A stretch of 13,940 nt of DNA from Candidatus Bathyarchaeota archaeon (GTDB lineage Archaea > Thermoproteota > Bathyarchaeia > TCS64), in the NCBI GenBank assembly GCA_016934355.1, contig JAFGTA010000043.1, positions 1 to 13,940 of the forward strand, given 5' to 3'. The notes under the pieces are model-generated. The model did not search any database, was not told where the DNA came from, and saw only the letters and a program-made list of their open reading frames with translations. Below, piece by piece: positions 7,164 to 12,645 of the stretch (the first letter of the stretch is position 1; every line of letters starts with the position of its first letter). The position numbers were made by a program, and so were the translations under genes.

Positions 7164-7853
7164 ATGGTTCTTCCTGTGAAGGTTTTCGAGGTGCGGGGCC
7201 TGGAGGGCGACCCCCGTGATAGGCTGACTGGCTGGAGGGAGGTCGAGTCGCTTGAGGACGAGGAGATTCAGCTCGTCACCGAGGTGCTGGACCTAGAGCA
7301 GGTCGAGGACACTGTCACAGGCGTCTTCGCGCGTGACTTCATGAGGGAGCGGAGCTATAAGCGGCGTGTCAGGATGGCGCCTGAGACCGAGGAGGCGCAG
7401 TTCTGGATAGTACCCCACGAGGCTAGGCGTTTCCTCGTGGTGATGGCTCCCAGCGTAGCGAGGGGCGTCAAGAAGATGCTGAGCAACCACGTGGCGGTGA
7501 AGCTGGGGGAGATACTGAACGCCGACGTACGTGAGAGCAGGATCACCAGTGAGACCCTGCAGAGGCTTCACGAGGGCAACCCCAAGGCGACGAACCTCAT
7601 CTGGTTCGATAACGTGGACATCCCCGGCGTAAACAAGCTGTGCTTAAGCGGCGAGGGGCTCGCCGACACGGGGCTGTACAAGGATTACATGGACCACGGA
7701 CTCATCTGGTACGTGGTGTTCACGGGTCAGAAGAGCGGGTACACGGTGGGTGTGACTCGGAATACGGTGATCACCAACTTCAGTAAAAGCACCGCCGACG
7801 AGTTCATCGCCTTCGTCAGAGAGGACATCCTAAGCCTGATCGAGGAGCGGTAG
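7164..7853 (+). CDS. Conserved-looking protein of unknown function (229 residues)
   Basis: A soluble protein with good coding character that I do not recognise. The N-terminal part is acidic (Asp/Glu-rich, about residues 12-48). The middle has a basic patch (Arg-Glu-Arg-Ser-Tyr-Lys-Arg-Arg-Val-Arg, about 61-70) followed by strand-like segments (Gln-Phe-Trp-Ile-Val-Pro, Phe-Leu-Val-Val-Met-Ala-Pro). The C-terminal third alternates strands (Ile-Trp-Tyr-Val-Val-Phe-Thr, Tyr-Thr-Val-Gly-Val-Thr) with a final helix. There is one Cys and no membrane segment. The start is the first ATG after the promoter-like region; no clear Shine-Dalgarno match precedes it. It ends 2 nt before the stop of the convergent radical SAM gene, so the 3' ends are packed but a functional link is not implied. 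Confidence 0.65.
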   Translation: MVLPVKVFEVRGLEGDPRDRLTGWREVESLEDEEIQLVTEVLDLEQVEDTVTGVFARDFMRERSYKRRVRMAPETEEAQFWIVPHEARRFLVVMAPSVARGVKKMLSNHVAVKLGEILNADVRESRITSETLQRLHEGNPKATNLIWFDNVDIPGVNKLCLSGEGLADTGLYKDYMDHGLIWYVVFTGQKSGYTVGVTRNTVITNFSKSTADEFIAFVREDILSLIEER

Positions 7854-7855
7854 CC

Positions 7856-8899
7856 TCACACCAGTATTTCCCGGACACGGTCCTCAAGCCTGACTCTGCA
7901 GTACGGGTCCCTCGCGTCGATGGACGTGTTCAGCACCTTCTGGGCTGGGCATCCGCCTCCGCATTTCTCCACGTGCTCGCAGCCGCTGCACTCGGTGCCG
8001 AGGGTCATGCTGCGTAGCTTCCTCGCCAAGTTGAACAGTATGGAGTCCGTGTATATCTCGCGGAGGGTGTGTACCCTGACGTCGATGTCCTCCTGCTCCT
8101 CGGCCATGAACTTCATCGCCTCGCAGGGCACCGCGTAGCCGTCGTAGCGTACAGTCATCCTGTCGACGCCTGCTGTGCAGCTGTGCCTACCCGACAGCGT
8201 GAACGAGTTGAACGAGGGGTCGAACCTCACCAGATCGTTGTCAACGATGGCGCTAAGGGAGTCGTTCAGCTTCACGAGGTCGCTGTCCCTGAGCTCCAGG
8301 ATGTGCTTGGTTATCCTGCCTCTTCCCTGTGCGACGAACCTCGAAACGTTCACCGCGTCCACGTACAGCCTCTCGGCGAGCCGGATGAGCTCAGGCAGCT
8401 CGTGGTAGTTGATCTTGGTGGGCGTGAAGCTTATCTCGGTATATATCCCGGCCTTGACCGCGTTCTTGATGGATTTGACAGTGTTGGCGTAGCTGTCCTT
8501 GATGAGTGTGGTCTCCTCATGCGTCTCCTCTGTCGCACCGTCCAGGTTGAAGACTAGCCTGACGCCCTCCATCTCGGAGAGGAAGCCAAGCGTCTCCTCG
8601 TCGATGTGCGTGATCCTGTTGGTGTCGTAGACGTTTCCCGACGAGCGGATGGACAGGTTCCTCTCCTTCCCGTAGATGTAGTTGCAGAGCTCATGGAAGT
8701 AGGGGCTGGTGAAGGGCTCGCCGCCTGAGAGAACGAAGGAGGTCGCCTTCATCTCCGCGGCCTCGTCCACTATCCTGAGCCAGTCGCTGAAGGGCAGCTC
8801 GTTCTTGTGTGGTAGCCCCGCGTTGGACTGGCAGGAGATACACCTCAGCGGGCAGCCCCGTGTGACCTCAAGCGTTACTTCTCGGAGACCTTCCACCAT
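7856..8899 (-). CDS. Radical SAM/SPASM domain protein
   Basis: A 347-residue radical S-adenosylmethionine enzyme. C16-xxx-C20-xx-C23 binds the SAM-cleaving [4Fe-4S] cluster, and Ser-Gly-Gly-Glu-Pro (about 58-62) binds the SAM methionyl group. The C-terminal SPASM domain is complete by its seven-Cys rule: C241-x12-Gly-x4-C259, then C304-x2-C307-x5-C313-x3-C317 and C334, enough for two auxiliary [4Fe-4S] clusters. SPASM enzymes modify ribosomal peptides or proteins (anaerobic sulfatase maturases, thioether and quinohemoprotein-type maturases) or act in cofactor synthesis. I cannot name a substrate, and no convincing precursor peptide gene is beside it. The ATG start is preceded at 8 nt by GAGG (8908-8911) and by a TATA-like box at 8942-8949, so it is a leadered gene. 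Confidence 0.9.
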   Translation of the reverse strand: MVEGLREVTLEVTRGCPLRCISCQSNAGLPHKNELPFSDWLRIVDEAAEMKATSFVLSGGEPFTSPYFHELCNYIYGKERNLSIRSSGNVYDTNRITHIDEETLGFLSEMEGVRLVFNLDGATEETHEETTLIKDSYANTVKSIKNAVKAGIYTEISFTPTKINYHELPELIRLAERLYVDAVNVSRFVAQGRGRITKHILELRDSDLVKLNDSLSAIVDNDLVRFDPSFNSFTLSGRHSCTAGVDRMTVRYDGYAVPCEAMKFMAEEQEDIDVRVHTLREIYTDSILFNLARKLRSMTLGTECSGCEHVEKCGGGCPAQKVLNTSIDARDPYCRVRLEDRVREILV

Positions 8900-8941
8900 C
8901 TAATCCGCCTCGGTGTGCGCTGAATTTTCTTTGGGCGCTGG

Positions 8942-8949
8942 TAATATAG
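8942..8949 (-). promoter_or_regulatory. TATA-like box for the radical SAM gene
   Basis: The minus strand reads CTATATTA. Transcription would begin near 8915, giving a leader of about 16 nt that carries the GAGG Shine-Dalgarno match at 8908-8911. This mirrors the DUF362 gene. Confidence 0.5.
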
Positions 8950-9003
8950 AGCTTTACAGGAAAAATCAACTATTTTTTCAACGGTTTTGCTACGGGGAGC
9001 ATG

Positions 9004-9018
9004 TAATACCGAGTATTA
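9004..9018. repeat. Short palindrome TAATAC-CGA-GTATTA
   Basis: Two perfect 6-nt inverted arms flank a 3-nt centre. Its left ten bases are identical to 2870-2879, inside the epimerase promoter, and its right arm on the plus strand resembles the same TATA element. It could be an operator upstream of the radical SAM gene or an extra promoter on either strand; no start codon lies at the leaderless distance on either side. Confidence 0.5.
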
Positions 9019-9182
9019 TACCGTTTTTACCTGTTGCCCGCGAGCCCACCCTGAAACGTTGATGTGAAATTATAATGAAAAATACAAAAACTCCACACGC
9101 TTTCCCCTTTCATCTCTCTCTTTTTTAGGGAAATCTTTAGATCATAAAACTGTAAATACTATCAGGACTTAATTGTTAATTA

Positions 9183-9190
9183 TTTATATA
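9183..9190 (+). promoter_or_regulatory. TATA-like box for the 4-TM protein gene, leaderless spacing
   Basis: TTTATATA ends 23 nt before ATG 9213. The surroundings are almost pure A/T, so the exact box is uncertain, but no Shine-Dalgarno sequence is present between it and the ATG, which suits a leaderless transcript. Confidence 0.5.
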
Positions 9191-9212
9191 TATAACTAGA
9201 AAATAATATTGT

Positions 9213-9911
9213 ATGTCTTTACCGATCCGTTTTAATCGTTATGAAATATTTAGAATATTAATTCCCGGATACTATTCACTTACATTGTTAATTATTGGAT
9301 TATATTTATTTCCTGTAACAAATGACTATATATTCAACGAAATTGAATCTAACATATTTTTAATAATATTCGTCGTAGGGGGAATCATTTTTGGGTTGGT
9401 ACTCTATGCCTATGATTGGCCTGCTAAGAACAGTTTAATGAAAAAAACTGATGAATATGAAGAATGTACAAAATATTTGATAGATAGATTATGTAGCAAT
9501 TGTGATAATAAATGTCAAAACGAGTTAAAAACTACTGAAGATTCTCTAGCAACTTATTTTTATATACAATACCATATTTTTGATTCAAGTTCCCAAGACG
9601 TTATACAATATTTTAGATCCATTTATAGGGTTTTCACTAACATTATATGTATTACCAATTTAATAATACCCTGTCAAATATTATTAATAGTATTTACTTG
9701 GATATTGTATTATTTTAATTTATACTTATTTAATGATATTTATTTAACAATAATAAACGAGGTTCTTTTTTTACTATTTCTTCTTATTGTTTTTTATATC
9801 TTTGTAAATAATAATAAAGGTCAGGATTATTTAAATAGAGTAATTCGTTATCAACAAAATTATATAAACATTGAATTGGATTGTATTAAGAAGAAAATAT
9901 GTATGAATTAA
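9213..9911 (+). CDS. Four-helix membrane protein with a cytoplasmic or external Cys cluster, function unknown
   Basis: A 232-residue membrane protein. Hydrophobic segments lie at about residues 13-33, 47-67, 141-167 and 176-198. Between the second and third, a 70-residue polar loop carries C85, C94, C97 and C101, which could bind a metal or pair as disulfides. The N-terminus before the first helix contains Arg-Phe-Asn-Arg-Tyr-Glu and the helix contains Ile-Pro-Gly-Tyr-Tyr. The C-terminal 30 residues are polar and basic. I do not recognise the family. Small multi-TM proteins beside nucleic-acid enzymes are often effectors of defence systems, but nothing here proves that. It is AT-rich like the rest of the island, has a TATA-like box at leaderless distance, and converges with the next gene, whose stop is 15 nt away. 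Confidence 0.7.
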   Translation: MSLPIRFNRYEIFRILIPGYYSLTLLIIGLYLFPVTNDYIFNEIESNIFLIIFVVGGIIFGLVLYAYDWPAKNSLMKKTDEYEECTKYLIDRLCSNCDNKCQNELKTTEDSLATYFYIQYHIFDSSSQDVIQYFRSIYRVFTNIICITNLIIPCQILLIVFTWILYYFNLYLFNDIYLTIINEVLFLLFLLIVFYIFVNNNKGQDYLNRVIRYQQNYINIELDCIKKKICMN

Positions 9912-9926
9912 TAAATCACTAGTTAA

Positions 9927-10367
9927 TTATAGGGGGATTGTCCTTGCTTTTTTTATTAATGCATCATATTCCTCTCTTGTCATATCTAAATATGCTCTAG
10001 TGAAGAATTGATGAGGATATATGCTTCTGAATTCATTCATTGACACTCTTCTTGGGAACAATTCAACAGTATCAGGATCAAAGGTAATGTAATATGGATA
10101 CAAATCGTATCTTTCTGGTTCAAACTGATTTTTTATACCTAACCTTACTCTTGCATGTCCTAGATGTTGTCCAAACATTCTGAACACTGCTATAGAATTG
10201 ATAGGAACTCTACCTATAGGATTATACTTTAATTTTGTACGTATATGGTAAACACCGTTTCTGGTTATGCTTGTAACTGTATTTTTTAGAAAATCTTCGA
10301 ATTCTAAAATTGATGAAAATTCTTCTCTGGAAACAGGAAATATAATATATCTGGGGACTGTTGTCAA
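9927..10367 (-). CDS. Possible PUA-like (EVE/ASCH-type) domain protein
   Basis: A 146-residue soluble protein. The order of elements suggests a PUA-like beta fold: a Val-Pro-Ile-Asn-Ser-Ile-Ala-Val-Phe-Arg strand (about 54-63), a Gly-Gln-His-Leu-Gly-His-Ala-Arg-Val hairpin (65-73), then Tyr-Pro-Tyr-Tyr-Ile-Thr-Phe-Asp-Pro-Asp (90-99) with Val-Glu-Leu-Phe and a C-terminal helical part. EVE, ASCH and related domains bind modified bases or RNA and often accompany methyltransferases or restriction genes. This assignment is by pattern only and could be wrong. The start is TTG, because an in-frame TAG sits directly before it and a GGTGA Shine-Dalgarno match lies 5 nt upstream. It diverges from the BpsA-like gene across 66 nt and has the same AT-rich composition, so the two may be regulated together. 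Confidence 0.6.
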   Translation of the reverse strand: MTTVPRYIIFPVSREEFSSILEFEDFLKNTVTSITRNGVYHIRTKLKYNPIGRVPINSIAVFRMFGQHLGHARVRLGIKNQFEPERYDLYPYYITFDPDTVELFPRRVSMNEFRSIYPHQFFTRAYLDMTREEYDALIKKARTIPL

Positions 10368-10389
10368 CTACTTCACCAAATAAAAATAA

Positions 10390-10398
10390 CTATAGAAA
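10390..10398 (-). promoter_or_regulatory. Possible TATA-like box for the PUA-like gene
   Basis: The minus strand reads TTTCTATAG, ending about 23 nt from the TTG start at 10367. It lies within a few bases of the oppositely oriented box of the BpsA-like gene, so the divergent promoters nearly overlap. Confidence 0.35.
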
Positions 10399-10402
10399 AG
10401 TG

Positions 10403-10410
10403 TTATATTA
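10403..10410 (+). promoter_or_regulatory. TATA-like box for the BpsA-like gene, leaderless spacing
   Basis: TTATATTA ends 24 nt before the GTG start at 10434. An in-frame TAA lies immediately upstream of that GTG, so the GTG is the first possible start, and the box places the transcript start on it. Confidence 0.55.
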
Positions 10411-10433
10411 TACTTACTATAAATTTGTGTTAA

Positions 10434-11279
10434 GTGGCCCGCAATTTGGCATTCCTCTGTAGAAAATGTGGGAATAATGTGGATGATTTTTCAACTTTAC
10501 TATGTCCAGACTGTTATAATGAAATAGACAAGGTAGCTAAAGATATATTATCAAATCAACCTGCCCAAAAAAGAGACATTGATCAATTTGGTATGAATAT
10601 AGACACATTAATTAATCATAATCTCTTTCTCGCCGAGTCATATCAAGGAAAATATGCTGCTTTTTTTGGTGGTTACGATGGATCAGGATTATTGGCTCCT
10701 TTTTTTGGTGAAAAAGGAGTACTAATAATTGATTATGATGAAGACGTATTAAATTGGTGGGAAAAAACTGGTAGTGCATTGGGATATGATGTAATACCTG
10801 TAAAATACGATGCGAGAGAGCCAATTAATGATACTTTATTTGATTGCATATCTAAACTAGATATTGATTTATGGAGAACAGATCCTCCATTTAATTGTGC
10901 TGGAATGTTTTGTTTCATTTCTCGTATTGCTTATTTAAACTCCACCGGATCACCATTGTATACATGCATCCCTTTTGGGACTGGATGGAGTAAATTGTTA
11001 AAACACCAAGTCCATAATTTTGTAATTAGTAATGGAATGAAAATTGTAGACGTGTCCCCCAAATTAAATAATTACACTCACCATGAGGGAGCTACTTCTT
11101 TTTCATGGAAACTAGAGAATGACCGTTTATCCATTCTAGTACCCAATGAAAAATTCATTTATAATATCTATAGACCAACACCGATGTTCGCATCAAGCCC
11201 TCTTGGGTGTTATTTATATGATTTATGTAAATCTTGGCGAGATGAATGGGATACAGAAATTGAGAATCAACAGAGTTAA
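10434..11279 (+). CDS. Zinc ribbon fused to a BpsA-like (branched polyamine synthase/DUF43) Rossmann domain
   Basis: A 281-residue protein with a GTG start. Residues 9-27 form a zinc ribbon (C9-xx-C12, C24-xx-C27). From about residue 65 the sequence follows the order of BpsA, the archaeal N4-bis(aminopropyl)spermidine synthase: a Gly-Lys strand (72-73), a glycine turn, Ile-Ile-Asp-Tyr-Asp (98-102) at the end of strand 2, Lys-Tyr-Asp-Ala-Arg-Glu-Pro (124-130), and Thr-Asp-Pro-Pro-Phe-Asn (149-154) at the active site. BpsA's Gly-Asp-Asp-Asp motif is here Gly-Gly-Tyr-Asp-Gly-Ser-Gly (79-85), and its N-terminal winged helix is replaced by the ribbon. So the fold is likely but the substrate is probably not spermidine; a nucleic-acid or protein substrate is conceivable. 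An amino-methyltransferase with a DPPF motif is the alternative. It is followed after 3 nt by the 102-residue gene, very probably in one transcript. Confidence 0.65.
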   Translation: MARNLAFLCRKCGNNVDDFSTLLCPDCYNEIDKVAKDILSNQPAQKRDIDQFGMNIDTLINHNLFLAESYQGKYAAFFGGYDGSGLLAPFFGEKGVLIIDYDEDVLNWWEKTGSALGYDVIPVKYDAREPINDTLFDCISKLDIDLWRTDPPFNCAGMFCFISRIAYLNSTGSPLYTCIPFGTGWSKLLKHQVHNFVISNGMKIVDVSPKLNNYTHHEGATSFSWKLENDRLSILVPNEKFIYNIYRPTPMFASSPLGCYLYDLCKSWRDEWDTEIENQQS

Positions 11280-11282
11280 AAG

Positions 11283-11591
11283 ATGAAAGTGATAAAGATG
11301 AGCAAATTGAGACCTGGGAAAAAGTTCGAATGGATAGGTAATACTACCCAAGAACACAACGGTAGAGAGATCTCTGTTGAGATCTTTCAAAGAGGAGAGC
11401 GTCGTTTTGAAGTTCGCCGTGAAGAAATTGACACAATAGTTGAACTGACGACAAATCCCAAAAAATGGTTAAATAAGAAAGTTGTTGTACCTACAGACTA
11501 TAGGGACGAAGATGGTTATCCAATATACCAAGTATTGGAGTTAAACAGTGATATTAAAGAACTACCCAAACCCCGTCCGTTAACTCTCTAA
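11283..11591 (+). CDS. Small protein of unknown function, downstream partner of the BpsA-like gene
   Basis: A 102-residue charged protein that I do not recognise. Its predicted make-up is mostly beta: Lys-Lys-Phe-Glu-Trp-Ile-Gly, Glu-Ile-Ser-Val-Glu-Ile-Phe, Arg-Arg-Phe-Glu-Val-Arg and Lys-Lys-Val-Val-Val-Pro strands, with a Pro-rich end (Pro-Lys-Pro-Arg-Pro). The charge pattern would suit nucleic-acid or protein binding. There are no Cys residues and no membrane segment. ATG 11283 starts 3 nt after the upstream TAA; a second ATG at residue 6 is also possible. The tight spacing and shared AT-rich composition make it an operon partner of the BpsA-like gene. It is somewhat less AT-rich at its 5' end than the rest of the island. 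Confidence 0.65.
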   Translation: MKVIKMSKLRPGKKFEWIGNTTQEHNGREISVEIFQRGERRFEVRREEIDTIVELTTNPKKWLNKKVVVPTDYRDEDGYPIYQVLELNSDIKELPKPRPLTL

Positions 11592-11665
11592 TCAAGCAAA
11601 TAGATACTTAATACCCATTACGGGCTATTTCAAGAGGATATATTTAGGCATCTCCTCTAGTAAAC

Positions 11666-12283
11666 TCAGACGGGGGTGAACTGCGAAGCCCTGCTGTACT
11701 CGCCGCAGCCCATGCATATCAGCTCCGGGTCAGGGAACAGCTGCCTCCTGTCCCAGCCGCACTCATAGCAGAAGTTCACGGCCACCCCACCCGAGTAGTA
11801 GGGCTGATCCGCCTGACAGTTCGGGCATATCCACGTATGCTCCTCGACTGCCCCGCATCTGGGGCACCTCAGGTCGATGCTGCCGTTCACCGCGACGCGG
11901 CTCTCCGCCTCAGGAGCCTCGTCCCCGTTCAGTATGCCGTAGATCGTCTCGAAAGTCTCGAAGTAGCCCTCGGGGGCGGCGTTCTGGGGCTGGCCAACGT
12001 ATATGGTGTATCCCTCGCCTCCGTCGAGCTGGATTTCCAGCGTCAGCCAGCTCTGGTCGGTCGGGATTCCCGGGCCGTACATCTCGATGGGCAGCCCTCG
12101 GGACATATACTTCACGGACTCGATCCTGCTGCGGTCGAAGTACGCCTCCTCCTGCTTCCCGAGGAACTTCTTCCACCTCATGTAGACGACGTCGGATGTG
12201 ATCTCGATCTCGCCCTTCCCGTACCGTGTCTCGCCGGCCCTCCTGATCTGGACCTCGGCCCTGTAAACGCCTTCGACCATCAT
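11666..12283 (-). CDS. Protein with an N-terminal beta domain and two C-terminal zinc ribbons
   Basis: A 205-residue protein. The N-terminal 115 residues alternate strands (Gly-Glu-Ile-Glu-Ile-Thr, Val-Val-Tyr-Met-Arg-Trp, Arg-Ile-Glu-Ser-Val-Lys-Tyr, Leu-Thr-Leu-Glu-Ile-Gln-Leu, Gly-Tyr-Thr-Ile-Tyr-Val-Gly) and end in a helix, an arrangement like a PH/GRAM-type fold (inference). An acidic linker leads to two treble-clef or ribbon units: C140, C143, C153, C156 and C172, C175, C190, C193. A GTG at 12328 would add 15 residues, but a TATTATA box (12310-12316) lies inside that extension and ends exactly 27 nt before ATG 12283, so I place the start at 12283. It diverges from a 53-residue Cys-rich gene. 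The function is unknown; a role in assembling or tethering other proteins is a guess. Confidence 0.75.
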   Translation of the reverse strand: MMVEGVYRAEVQIRRAGETRYGKGEIEITSDVVYMRWKKFLGKQEEAYFDRSRIESVKYMSRGLPIEMYGPGIPTDQSWLTLEIQLDGGEGYTIYVGQPQNAAPEGYFETFETIYGILNGDEAPEAESRVAVNGSIDLRCPRCGAVEEHTWICPNCQADQPYYSGGVAVNFCYECGWDRRQLFPDPELICMGCGEYSRASQFTPV

Positions 12284-12309
12284 CGCTGGTGGAACCTGTA
12301 CCGTCAAAT

Positions 12310-12316
12310 TATAATA
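12310..12316 (-). promoter_or_regulatory. TATA-like box for the two-zinc-ribbon gene, leaderless spacing
   Basis: The minus strand reads TATTATA, ending 27 nt from ATG 12283, the same core and distance as at 2868-2874 and 4135-4141. It decides the start of the gene. Confidence 0.6.
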
Positions 12317-12350
12317 ATTATGAAACACGGGTCAAGGAAAAGACTCTACG

Positions 12351-12358
12351 CATATATT
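12351..12358 (+). promoter_or_regulatory. TATA-like box for the 53-residue Cys-rich gene, leaderless spacing
   Basis: CATATATT ends 23 nt before ATG 12381. No good Shine-Dalgarno sequence lies between, which suits a leaderless transcript. Confidence 0.5.
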
Positions 12359-12380
12359 CGGCGGCTCCCAACTGTGAGAC

Positions 12381-12542
12381 ATGGACGAGCCCAAGCTAGA
12401 CGAGAGTGTCTGCGAGGAGTGCTGCCAGCCCCTGTTCCTCGACAAGGAGGAGTGCAGGGCCTTCATCGAAGGCAAGCTGAAACGCGGCTACATTGTCTGC
12501 AGCTGCTGCGGCGCCGGTAAACCTGTGCCTCAGCCCTCGTAG
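12381..12542 (+). CDS. Small Cys-rich (zinc-finger-like) protein
   Basis: A 53-residue frame from ATG to TAG. Cys residues are at 11, 14, 15, 25, 40, 42 and 43. C11-xx-C14 and C40-xx-C43-Gly make a plausible pair of zinc knuckles joined by an acidic/basic helix (Leu-Asp-Lys-Glu-Glu-Cys-Arg-Ala-Phe). The codons are GC-rich like those of neighbouring genes, and a TATA-like box sits at the leaderless distance. It diverges from the two-zinc-ribbon gene with about 97 nt between starts and precedes the TIM-barrel gene, which has its own promoter. The family is not recognised. Confidence 0.6.
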   Translation: MDEPKLDESVCEECCQPLFLDKEECRAFIEGKLKRGYIVCSCCGAGKPVPQPS

Positions 12543-12615
12543 GGCTCGCCGTCGACGAATACCCGCCAAAGAGTATGGCTAGCACCCTGTTCATGGCTTC
12601 ACCGCTTCCCCATCG

Positions 12616-12623
12616 TTTATAAT
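12616..12623 (+). promoter_or_regulatory. TATA-like box for the TIM-barrel gene, leaderless spacing
   Basis: TTTATAAT ends 23 nt before ATG 12646, with no Shine-Dalgarno match between them. Confidence 0.6.
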
Positions 12624-12645
12624 GATTACAGACCAATGACAGTAT

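Larger units (their letters stand above)
8900..9212. other. Intergenic region of 313 nt between divergent genes, at the edge of the AT-rich island
   Basis: It holds the promoter of the radical SAM gene on the left, a 15-nt palindrome (9004-9018), a T-rich run (about 9115-9126) and the promoter of the membrane-protein gene on the right. Base composition changes from mixed to strongly AT-rich after about 9120. I found no convincing gene in it; a 28-codon minus-strand frame at 9027-9113 is too weak to call. Confidence 0.7.
9213..11591. other. AT-rich genomic island of four genes
   Basis: Every gene in this stretch uses AT-rich codons (TTA, ATA, AAT, AAA), in sharp contrast to the GC-rich genes on both sides; the change occurs between 9120 and 9200 on the left and 11592 and 11665 on the right. 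No integrase, transposase, tRNA target or obvious flanking direct repeat was found. The simplest inference is horizontal acquisition from a low-GC archaeon. Confidence 0.7.

Noticed and set aside
9027..9113. 28-codon minus-strand frame upstream of the radical SAM gene, a possible precursor peptide
   Set aside because: No clear ribosome binding site or TATA box at a fitting distance, only one Cys, and no leader/core pattern.
9045..9125. Possible C/D box-like small RNA (TTGATGTG and CTGA nearby)
   Set aside because: The C box does not match RTGATGA and the boxes are in the wrong order.
11633..11658. AGAGGA...TCCTCT hairpin at the right edge of the AT-rich island
   Set aside because: Short stem, 14-nt loop and no matching sequence at the left edge, so neither a terminator nor an attachment site is supported.
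12284..12328. GTG start adding 15 residues to the two-zinc-ribbon protein
   Set aside because: The added segment contains the TATTATA box that ends exactly 27 nt before ATG 12283.
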